From: Phycisphaerales bacterium
Lineage (GTDB): Bacteria; Planctomycetota; Phycisphaerae; Tepidisphaerales; Tepidisphaeraceae
NCBI GenBank assembly: GCA_003153655.1
Contig: PMAK01000262.1
Span: forward strand, 1-5,054
DNA: 5,054 nt
Direction of reading: 5' to 3'
Shown here: positions 1-5,054 of the stretch, piece after piece
How positions within the stretch are numbered: position 1 is the stretch's first letter
Layout of the letters: every line of letters begins with the position of its first letter
Notes under the pieces: model-generated
Told to the model about the DNA's origin: nothing
The model's database searches: none
What the model saw: the letters and a program-made list of their open reading frames with translations, nothing else
Position numbers and translations under genes: made by a program

Positions 1-604
1 TTCCCGTGCCAGTTCCCGTTGCTCCAGCATCCCTTATCGTCGCGTTAAATGGACCTTCCCATCCAATCGGAAAACAAGGGGCATATCCAAAGGAGGTTCC
101 GGGAGGACATGGTCCCAATATGGATTCCTGGCCAACGCCGCCGATTGATGCGTACGGGATTATATTCGTGGCAATGACAATCGTTCCGAAAGTATCTATC
201 GATAACGATACAGTGAGTCCATTTATGCACCAATATTCGCTTCCATCTGAATTAGTAAATCTTCCGACAAAAGGGAATGCGCCACACCAATCACAAACCG
301 TATCGGCGGTCGCGCCGATATAATCTAGGATATAACTCCGATTTGCCGATGGCGCGGCATATACATACATTCCCGGACTCGCGGCCGCGTCCACAGCCGC
401 TTGAACATCGGTTCCCGAAACTTGGATCAGAATCTGTTGGGCGGAAGCAGCGCAAAAAGCGCACGGGAACTGATTGCACCCACAGTTACCGCATCCGCCC
501 GATCCCGTGCCGGTTCCAATCCCGGTTTGACGCAAATACTTTCCGCTCTTTAAGCGGAGATATTTCGCAGTCTGTAAACTCCGAATTTTGTCGCCGACGG
601 CCAT
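1..604 (-). CDS. Cysteine-rich probable virion protein, C-terminus outside window
   Basis: The ATG at 604-602 overlaps the previous stop by one base (TAATG), and the frame stays open to the left edge, giving 201 residues without a stop. The N-terminus is basic with a doubled KYLR (AKYLRLKSGKYLRQ, residues 13-26). A Gly/Thr linker (residues 28-37) leads to a dense cysteine cluster, C38, C41, C43, C48 and C51 (CGNCGCNQFPCAFC). Further cysteines follow at 104, 107 (CDWC), 126, 166 and 177. Three CxxC pairs suggest bound metal or disulfides. The visible end, GATGTGTG, resembles the first Gly/Thr linker, so another cysteine cluster could follow outside the window. I do not recognise the family. 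A tail-tip, fibre or receptor-contact protein is plausible from its place at the end of the tail genes. No Shine-Dalgarno sequence is visible and coupling probably drives translation. Confidence 0.75.
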   Translation of the reverse strand, partial: MAVGDKIRSLQTAKYLRLKSGKYLRQTGIGTGTGSGGCGNCGCNQFPCAFCAASAQQILIQVSGTDVQAAVDAAASPGMYVYAAPSANRSYILDYIGATADTVCDWCGAFPFVGRFTNSDGSEYWCINGLTVSLSIDTFGTIVIATNIIPYASIGGVGQESILGPCPPGTSFGYAPCFPIGWEGPFNATIRDAGATGTGTG

Positions 605-1131
605 TAGGGTGTAGAACAGAATTGATCGGCGTCAACCGAGCAGGCATAGATGGGTGTGTTGGCTGGCGAATCGCTCGGCCCGGTCGTACCAACTTTGATT
701 GCGACCCAGCAAATCTGATTGGCTGGAATGGGGTATTGCCCGGCAGTTAAAAACCGATCCGGCTGGTTGATGATGAGACACGCGCCACCGGTGTAGAACC
801 CACCGCCCGATGGTGGGCTTGTCGGCAATGCGCCTGCGGGGATCGTCCCGTTGGCTACCGTAGTGGCGCTGCCGAGGATGATCAGGCCGTTGTACCAGCC
901 CTGGACGGAATAGGCGGAGCCGAACTGGACGGGTCCGACTATGTTATTGGGCTGAACCCTCGCCCTGAATCTTGTACCCGCTGGTGTGCTGGCTATCGAA
1001 ACACCAGCGCCAGCCGTAACACGCGCCGCTTGGCCTAGCAGCGCATTCTTGTAGTTGTAGACGGGTACGGAGTCGATGACCCCTGCGGCACCCTCCTGCG
1101 CATCGGGAAGTGATACAGCTTTAGATCCCAT
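604..1131 (-). CDS. Small beta-rich probable phage virion protein, unrecognised
   Basis: The 175-residue protein starts three bases after the previous stop and ends in TAATG, sharing one base with the next start. There is no strong Shine-Dalgarno sequence, so coupling is likely. Residues 38-59 (VTAGAGVSIASTPAGT, then RFRARV) resemble the short beta repeats with Gly-x-Gly turns that are common in phage tail fibres and adhesins. The rest is Gly/Pro/Thr/Ser-rich with hydrophobic strands (YNGLIILGSATTV, ACLIINQ, ICWVAIKV). There are four cysteines (118, 141, 164, 172), the last two near the C-terminus (YACSVDADQFCSTP). No signal peptide or membrane helix is seen. It could be a tail-tip or fibre accessory protein. 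That role is inferred from position and composition only. Confidence 0.75.
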   Translation of the reverse strand: MGSKAVSLPDAQEGAAGVIDSVPVYNYKNALLGQAARVTAGAGVSIASTPAGTRFRARVQPNNIVGPVQFGSAYSVQGWYNGLIILGSATTVANGTIPAGALPTSPPSGGGFYTGGACLIINQPDRFLTAGQYPIPANQICWVAIKVGTTGPSDSPANTPIYACSVDADQFCSTP

Positions 1132-1134
1132 GGG

Positions 1135-1998
1135 TTAGAAGCTCGCAGACGGCCCACATAACGCCGGGATGTTTCCGCCCGTGTCTAACTTGAACGGAGG
1201 ATTACCAGCGTGATCTGAAATTGGTGTGAAGGTATCAGTACCACCCAAAGCGTGAGGAAAAAAAACATTGTTCCAACCAAAAGGATTATTGACCAGCACA
1301 ACCGTTTGATCCCACATTTCAGCGCCAGTCTGGCCCATTCTGCGATTGGTTTTTACGCCCATCAGACGGAGATTGCCTACGCTGGTTCCAAACAAGCCTG
1401 AGTTATCAATCGGTGTAGCACAGGCCGCTTCTATGGTGGAAGTGGGGATGGAGGCCAGGTTGAATTTTGTCCATGTAAAGCTGGTAAACGTTGCCTCTTG
1501 CGCAGGTACTTGGCTGGAATCGACCGGAGTTGAAGATGATCCATTAAAAAAGTAACTGTTGATATTTGTCGGCAATTCCAAATCCTGAATCGCAAAGTCG
1601 ATCGACAAAACGCCCTGATCTATTTCTAGATATGGTGGTGATGCGAATGTTATTCGCATCCGTGCCAACCCGTAACCCACCATCCCATTAGGACCGATGG
1701 TTGTGCCGGTCGGTAGCGTTGCCAGCCCCTCCGTTTCAAGACTATCAAACCCTAGAAAACCTGGTGCGTCGGGGTAGCTGATTGCCGGAACGTAGAATGG
1801 CTGGAACGCAACGTTGATCCCCGCATACGCTCCAACCGCATTGATGAACGGCACACGATCCAGCCAAGACATCAGCACTTGCCGGAAAGCGGTAGATTTT
1901 CCGAAACGGTTTATTTTCGTCTCACCGCAAGCCTCGTCCCATACTTGAATTCCCAAGTAAGTGACGGAAAAAGGTTGCATAAACGCCGGAAGGCTCAC
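1135..1998 (-). CDS. Probable phage structural (tail or tail-tip) protein, unrecognised family
   Basis: The 287-residue protein starts at a GTG with a well-placed AGGAG. It has no signal peptide, membrane segment or catalytic motif that I can see. Its composition is rich in aromatic residues, Pro, Gly, Asn, Ser and Thr, as expected of a beta-rich virion protein. Regular beta-strand-like stretches include residues 108-140 (GYGLARMRITFASPP, then LEIDQGVLSIDFAIQD). Residues 207-246 contain VGNLRLMGVKTNRR, then WDQTVVLVNNPFGWNNVFF, and the C-terminus is Gly/Pro-rich (PPFKLDTGGNIPALCG). Position after the tape measure, where distal tail and baseplate genes usually lie, suggests a tail-tip role. 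That role is inference from order and composition. An AAG-for-ATG or other upstream start is not needed, because the GTG fits both the ribosome site and the GTGA overlap. Confidence 0.75.
   Translation of the reverse strand: MSLPAFMQPFSVTYLGIQVWDEACGETKINRFGKSTAFRQVLMSWLDRVPFINAVGAYAGINVAFQPFYVPAISYPDAPGFLGFDSLETEGLATLPTGTTIGPNGMVGYGLARMRITFASPPYLEIDQGVLSIDFAIQDLELPTNINSYFFNGSSSTPVDSSQVPAQEATFTSFTWTKFNLASIPTSTIEAACATPIDNSGLFGTSVGNLRLMGVKTNRRMGQTGAEMWDQTVVLVNNPFGWNNVFFPHALGGTDTFTPISDHAGNPPFKLDTGGNIPALCGPSASF
1640..1660. repeat. Perfect 9-bp inverted repeat with 3-base loop inside a gene
   Basis: GATGCGAAT (1640-1648), loop GTT and ATTCGCATC (1652-1660) form a perfect hairpin in the middle of the 287-residue gene, where it encodes part of ARMRITFAS. 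A rough count gives about 0.1 such perfect 9-bp, short-loop hairpins by chance in a window this size. No T-run follows on either strand, so it is not a standard terminator. Confidence 0.6.
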
Positions 1999-2579
1999 GA
2001 CTTTTTCTCCTGTTGTTTCTGCCCCGCCACAAGATTTTCCCCATGCTGGATTGCTATTTGCCGTTTGACGTGCTGGTTAAATTCATGCAGCGTCATCTTG
2101 GGCTTCTTGAAATCGGGATGGTTTATCCGCGCCGCATGAAAATCTTTGGCCTCATCTTCGGACCATTGATCTTTCGGGTAGGTATGCCAGACGGCGGTAT
2201 GGTGGCCGTGACAGTAAATCAGGTTGTAGATTGCCCGGCGTCGGCCCTTGTAATCTTCCAGGCTATGGAAACGAAACAAAGAACGTAGTTGGCGGTTCTC
2301 AACCTTGTCCAGTTCATCAGCCTTGGCAATCATCTCTTTAGCCTTTTCGGCATAGCGTGGTAGCTTAGCGTCACCCCTCAATGTGTTCGCGTGTCCGTTA
2401 GGATGGTGAGTGTGGGCGCGACCGGGAAAAATCCACTCTACTTCTGGTACTGTAATATTCGGTAATTCCGGATCAACAAGGTTGGGATTTTCGGCACGAG
2501 CCTTGGCTAGAGAATCAGCCGCGGCTAGAAGATATTTAGCCTCCTGCTCCTGTGCTGCTTTCTTTTCGTCGTCTGTCAT
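1995..2579 (-). CDS. Histidine-rich protein with a possible degenerate HNH-type core
   Basis: The 194-residue frame begins two bases after the tape-measure stop and ends in GTGA, overlapping the next start by four bases. No clear Shine-Dalgarno sequence precedes its ATG, so coupled translation is likely. Residues 1-30 and 72-95 are charged helices, and the tail is Lys/Gln-rich (GQKQQEKKS). Fourteen of the residues are histidine, including a cluster at 56-63 (HTHHPNGH). Residues 105-127 contain H105, N119 and C-H-G-H-H at 123-127. H, 13 residues, N-L and then C-x-x-[C/H]-H is close to the beta-beta-alpha metal core of HNH nucleases, with the second zinc cysteine replaced by histidine and one residue fewer between N and C than usual. 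The usual upstream CxxC pair is missing. I do not recognise the family. A tail assembly or structural role is equally compatible with its place after the tape measure. Confidence 0.75.
   Translation of the reverse strand: MTDDEKKAAQEQEAKYLLAAADSLAKARAENPNLVDPELPNITVPEVEWIFPGRAHTHHPNGHANTLRGDAKLPRYAEKAKEMIAKADELDKVENRQLRSLFRFHSLEDYKGRRRAIYNLIYCHGHHTAVWHTYPKDQWSEDEAKDFHAARINHPDFKKPKMTLHEFNQHVKRQIAIQHGENLVAGQKQQEKKS
2007..2011 (-). promoter_or_regulatory. Ribosome binding site that decides a GTG start
   Basis: AGGAG lies eight bases before the GTG at 1998-1996 (AGGAGAAAAAGTCGTG). It supports the GTG as the true start of the 287-residue gene, and the start overlaps the preceding stop as GTGA. 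Confidence 0.75.
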
Positions 2580-2581
2580 AA

Positions 2582-4627
2582 TCAGTTGGGTTGCATGATG
2601 AGGATATGGGGCGCGGACTTCTCTAAAATTCTGGCGGCGTTGTTGAGCGATTGTGCGGTTGACGCCGCAATGGATGGATGCCCAGCGGCATCGCCCGGCG
2701 CATATGCCGGGCCGCTGCCCAATCGTTCTCCGTGCGGACCAAACTGCATTGACGGTGGGCTGATGTGCGCATGATCCAATAGTCCAGCATCAAATTCGTG
2801 CGCGTGCTTTATCCGGTCCTGTACGCCCTTTTCCTGTGCGTCATGCACCCTTCCCATCGCCGCGTCGTGCTGTCGCTTTGATTCTGTCTCCCACGAATCG
2901 CGATGGGCCGATGCGTAGCCTAGTCCGTGATCGTGGATGCTCTGCTCCTGTCCGGCGGTTAGACCATGCAGATATTTGTGGGTGGCTTCATTCTGCGCGT
3001 GCATGTTCAAAAAGGCGTCGGGGTGAGGTCCGGAAATTCCTGGGTGATGCGCCGCGTTCGTTTCGCGGATGTGCTTCTGTGTCTCCCACTCCTGATACGC
3101 TTTCGTGCCGGGCTTGTGCGGGTTGGTTTCCGCTGTGGCGGCGTGTGCTGGGTGTGACATCATCGCGGAGTGCTGCATACCCAGCCATGCCTGCATGGGG
3201 GATTCAAGGCGGATGCCAGCATGTAGATGTTGTTCCTCTGCCGCGCCCTCGCCACGAATCGCCGCCGCTCTGGATTTACCGGATGGCGTTCCATCATCCG
3301 CATCCTCTGCCGCCTTGTTGGTTTGATACTCAATCCGTTGTCGCTCGGCCGCCAAAATATTGCCGCTGTTTTCCAGAGTTAATTCACTCGTGCGCTCGTT
3401 AATATACTTGGTGCTTTGGTTGATGCTGTTATTGAAGGCTGTTATATCCGCAGGCCATGTTCTGTCGAGTGCGCCCAGACGGCTCTCGGCTGAATTCAAT
3501 TGATCGCGCGTTGCCCCCGAATTGGGCATCTTCATTCGCTCAATATCATTCACCAATTTTTCGCGTTCCTCATTGTGCTTTATCTCAAATTCTGCACGAT
3601 TGGCTGATCCGCCACGTCCGACGCTGCGAAGCAGATCGATATCAGACCTCATATTTGTATCAACGTCGCTCTGGATGTCTTCTTTGGTGGAAAGAAAACT
3701 TATTCCCTGTTGACGAGCGGTCTGCGCGGAGAGCATTTCTTGGCCGATGGTTGATGCAAAGGTATCTCCAGAACGTGCATGAATAGCGTTCATTTCCTCC
3801 TGCCGGGCGTTGATATTAATCTGTAATTCTAGGTGCTTGGCCAAAGCCTCATTGCCCTCGAAATGGGCCTTTGTAAGTTCGTTTTCGAGTTGAATGCGCC
3901 TTTCCTTTTGCTGGTCAACATTCATCTCCGCATTCGATCCAGCGGCTTCCGCTTCTCCAATCTTTTCCTTCCGAACCCCCTGATCCAGTTCATAGAATTT
4001 AAGCCCCGATATCAATCCGCCGTGTTGAATTGATTCCTTGAGATATCCCATGAACCCTTCATTCTCATCAATCTCGGCCTGATTGGTCTTGATGATTTGC
4101 GCAGACTTTGAAGCCCGTTGGGATTCCGTTCTCTCCGGCATGTTTTCTGCTTTGAATTCAGATTCCTGCATGTCAGCGTCTTTTACATAAAACTCCTCTG
4201 CTGATCTTGCCGCCCGCAACAGCATGAATGCCGACAGCATCCGATTCATGCTCCCAAGCCCCATGATGCCACTACCACCCTCATCCTGATTCATGTCAAA
4301 TCCGGGAGGGAGGCGCGAACCAGCGCCACCGCCCCCAATGGAATCCAAACCAACCGATCCGAATGGGCTGTAAGCCATCTCAGGAACTCCACCACCTAAC
4401 GCCATCCCTTCCGACACCCCAGCCCCAACAGCGGCAGCCACCGTCTGCTGTATCGCTGGCGCAGCCTCAGACACCCCAGCCGTAACGGCGGCGCTGATCG
4501 GAATGGACATGCCTTCAAACGCCGCCACCAGCTTTGATTGCAAAGCCTCGATATCGGCGTCAAAATTCTGGCTATTTCCGATCCTGAATTCTGCGAGGAT
4601 GCTTACTGCCGATGGCGCAGCCGACAT
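2582..4627 (-). CDS. Probable tail tape measure protein with histidine-rich C-terminus
   Basis: This is the largest gene of the window at 681 residues, starting at the ATG supported by a GGAG. Residues 1-40 resemble a helical lead-in. Residues 45-80 are Ala/Gly/Val-rich with AGVSE twice, 19 residues apart. Residues 81-120 are a Gly-rich linker. Residues 121-147 (GLGSMNRMLSAFMLLRAARS and on) form a fairly hydrophobic helix. Residues 150-445 are long, charged and helical, rich in Glu, Gln, Lys and Ala, as in coiled coils. Residues 467-632 hold 23 histidines, against five in the first 466 residues. The end is NNAARILEKSAPHILIMQPN. A long helical protein after two small overlapping genes and before structural genes is typical of the tape measure, which sets tail length. 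No lysozyme, peptidase or other enzymatic domain is evident. If the common figure of about 0.15 nm per residue holds, the tail would be near 100 nm. Another long virion or scaffold protein is possible. Confidence 0.65.
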   Translation of the reverse strand: MSAAPSAVSILAEFRIGNSQNFDADIEALQSKLVAAFEGMSIPISAAVTAGVSEAAPAIQQTVAAAVGAGVSEGMALGGGVPEMAYSPFGSVGLDSIGGGGAGSRLPPGFDMNQDEGGSGIMGLGSMNRMLSAFMLLRAARSAEEFYVKDADMQESEFKAENMPERTESQRASKSAQIIKTNQAEIDENEGFMGYLKESIQHGGLISGLKFYELDQGVRKEKIGEAEAAGSNAEMNVDQQKERRIQLENELTKAHFEGNEALAKHLELQININARQEEMNAIHARSGDTFASTIGQEMLSAQTARQQGISFLSTKEDIQSDVDTNMRSDIDLLRSVGRGGSANRAEFEIKHNEEREKLVNDIERMKMPNSGATRDQLNSAESRLGALDRTWPADITAFNNSINQSTKYINERTSELTLENSGNILAAERQRIEYQTNKAAEDADDGTPSGKSRAAAIRGEGAAEEQHLHAGIRLESPMQAWLGMQHSAMMSHPAHAATAETNPHKPGTKAYQEWETQKHIRETNAAHHPGISGPHPDAFLNMHAQNEATHKYLHGLTAGQEQSIHDHGLGYASAHRDSWETESKRQHDAAMGRVHDAQEKGVQDRIKHAHEFDAGLLDHAHISPPSMQFGPHGERLGSGPAYAPGDAAGHPSIAASTAQSLNNAARILEKSAPHILIMQPN

Positions 4628-4869
4628 TATTTATCTCCGTTAATAAAGTTTATAAGGATTTGTTCTAGCTGATGTGTCAGGACAAAAACGCCTTCCGCTT
4701 CAAGTTGCGAAATAACGTCTTGGGTGGGTAGAGACAGGAGTTGATAGGGGAGAATGTTCAATCGCTTTGCTATTTTCATGAGCGCCGTGTTGCGATGCTC
4801 ATTCAAGAAATCAAACACGTCTGGTTCAGGATCGCCGCCCAGGGCGTGACGAATCTGAGCCAGTGACAT
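4627..4869 (-). CDS. Small protein before the tape measure; probably the T part of a G-T frameshift product
   Basis: The 80-codon frame starts at an ATG five bases after the stop of the preceding gene and ends in TAATG, sharing one base with the next start. The protein is mainly helical by eye, beginning MSLAQIRHALGG, with no membrane segment or metal motif. No good Shine-Dalgarno sequence precedes the ATG (the upstream bases are AAGTAAACTCA). The same frame is open for 48 codons further upstream, back to a TAG at 5016-5014, with no other ATG, GTG or TTG. Its last upstream residues, GRGYSYDQVNS before MSLAQI, look protein-like. This suggests that much or all of its expression comes from -1 frameshifting out of the upstream gene, giving a GT-like chaperone. 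Independent translation from the ATG by coupling is the alternative. The family assignment is from position, not from recognised similarity. Confidence 0.7.
   Translation of the reverse strand: MSLAQIRHALGGDPEPDVFDFLNEHRNTALMKIAKRLNILPYQLLSLPTQDVISQLEAEGVFVLTHQLEQILINFINGDK
4635..4638 (-). promoter_or_regulatory. Ribosome binding site of the tape-measure candidate
   Basis: GGAG lies seven bases before the ATG at 4627-4625, inside the last codons of the preceding gene (CGGAGATAAATAATG). The spacing is good and supports this start. The start also overlaps the previous stop by one base, so translation is probably coupled as well. Confidence 0.7.
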
Positions 4870-4874
4870 TGAGT

Positions 4875-5054
4875 TTACTTGATCGTAGGAGTAGCCGCGT
4901 CCGACTGGGGCTGGCTCGCAGAGTCGATAGGCGATTGTCCAGCTTGTGGGTTGTTCTGTACCGGCGCGGCTACGGGTTTTGGGAAGTTGTAGCCCGCCAT
5001 AGACAGAATAGCACTACGGTTGCTCCACCCCATCTTACTGCAAATTTCCGTCGC
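4875..5054 (-). CDS. 3' end of a probable tail assembly chaperone (G-like), start outside window
   Basis: This frame is open from the right edge to a TAA at 4877-4875, giving 59 visible residues and no start. The visible part begins ATEICSKMGWSNRSAILSMA and ends in a low-complexity, Pro/Gln/Ala/Ser-rich tail that closes with ATPTIK. Of the other two minus frames, one has a TAG at 5016-5014 and the other a TAG at 4973-4971, so this frame is the best candidate at the edge. I do not recognise the sequence itself. The call rests on context: a gene directly before the tape-measure candidate, with an in-phase slippery heptamer 26 visible codons in and a downstream overlapping frame in -1. In siphophages this is where the G protein, a chaperone that coats the tape measure during tail assembly, is encoded. 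Alternatives are the C-terminus of a portal or other structural protein. Confidence 0.55.
   Translation of the reverse strand, partial: ATEICSKMGWSNRSAILSMAGYNFPKPVAAPVQNNPQAGQSPIDSASQPQSDAATPTIK
4958..4983 (-). promoter_or_regulatory. Predicted -1 programmed ribosomal frameshift site
   Basis: Bases 4983-4977 read CCCAAAA on the minus strand. In the frame of the upstream gene they are split C CCA AAA, which fits the X XXY YYZ rule for simultaneous -1 slippage of the P- and A-site tRNAs. Three bases later, 4973-4958 can fold as GTA-G-CCG, loop CGC, CGG-TAC: six base pairs with one bulged G. The spacer is shorter than the usual 5-9 bases and the stem is small, so the stimulator is weak evidence, while the heptamer and its phase are directly visible. 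After the slip the -1 frame is open for 36 codons and then runs through the whole 80-codon downstream frame. Confidence 0.6.

Larger units (their letters stand above)
4627..5054 (-). other. Predicted -1 frameshift fusion product (GT-like), partial
   Basis: This entry describes the inferred joint product. The upstream gene is read in its own frame to the AAA codon at 4979-4977, giving 26 visible residues ending GYNFPK. The ribosome then slips back one base and continues with 36 linker residues (TRSRAGTEQP to GYSYDQVNS) and the 80 residues of the downstream frame. The slipped ribosome would add 116 residues instead of the 33 added by the unslipped one. In lambda-type phages such a minor, longer product bridges the tape measure and the tail tube subunits. 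The N-terminal length is unknown because the gene is cut by the window. Confidence 0.5.

Noticed and set aside
91..177. AGGAGG followed by an ATG at 109 on the plus strand
   Set aside because: The frame closes after 22 codons at 175-177, and the opposite strand is a convincing gene. The purine run is the complement of Pro/Gly codons.
542..558. TCCGCT/AGCGGA hairpin with 5-base loop, possible terminator
   Set aside because: It lies inside the start of the cysteine-rich gene, has no T-run after it, and is explained by the codons for the LRLKSG stretch.
277..750. 157-codon open frame on the plus strand
   Set aside because: It lies opposite two coupled minus-strand genes, is rich in Arg, Cys and Pro, and crosses their junction. 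It looks like an antisense shadow.
2836..3402. 188-codon open frame on the plus strand
   Set aside because: It is fully opposite the histidine-rich part of the tape-measure candidate. Its Arg/Cys/Ser-rich product has no domain-like pattern, and open antisense frames are common opposite such codon use.
3786..3802. AGGAGG before an ATG inside the tape-measure gene (minus strand), possible internal start
   Set aside because: The spacing of only two bases is too short for initiation, and the purines are explained by the codons for Gln-Glu-Glu-Met.
4869..5013. The -1 frame upstream of the 80-residue gene as an independent longer gene
   Set aside because: There is no ATG, GTG or TTG between the TAG at 5016-5014 and the ATG at 4869, so the extension can only be translated by frameshifting.

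Overview
The window is a compact block of minus-strand genes that looks like part of the tail module of a tailed phage, a prophage or a related element. Seven reading frames follow one another from the right edge to the left edge with 1- to 4-base overlaps or gaps of at most 5 bases. No stretch is non-coding and no plus-strand gene is convincing. Both ends are cut: the first gene (right edge) lacks its start and the last gene (left edge) lacks its stop. No integrase, attachment site, RNA gene, CRISPR array, insertion sequence, promoter or terminator is visible.

In transcription order the layout is as follows. (1) The 3' end of a gene (5054-4875) has a Pro/Gln/Ala-rich tail. (2) An 80-residue frame (4869-4627) follows. 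(3) A 681-residue alanine/glycine-rich, helical protein with a histidine-rich C-terminal quarter (4627-2582) is the best candidate for the tail tape measure. (4) A 194-residue histidine-rich protein (2579-1995) carries a possible degenerate HNH core. (5) A 287-residue probable structural protein (1998-1135) starts with GTG. (6) A 175-residue beta-rich protein (1131-604) comes next. (7) A cysteine-rich protein (604 to beyond base 1) ends the window.

The most interesting observation is just upstream of the tape-measure candidate. The first gene contains C CCA AAA in the correct reading phase for a -1 ribosomal slip (4983-4977), followed by a small predicted hairpin. The -1 frame is open from the slip site through the 80-residue frame. 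This is the G/GT tail-assembly-chaperone arrangement of siphophages and their relatives, in the place where it is expected. It would make the 80-residue frame mostly the C-terminal part of a longer frameshift product.

The host cannot be fixed from the sequence. Base composition is moderate. The structural proteins are not ones I can match to a well-known model phage. The KYLR-rich, cysteine-rich last protein gives me a weak impression of a phage or prophage from the Planctomycetota/Verrucomicrobiota range, but that is impression only.
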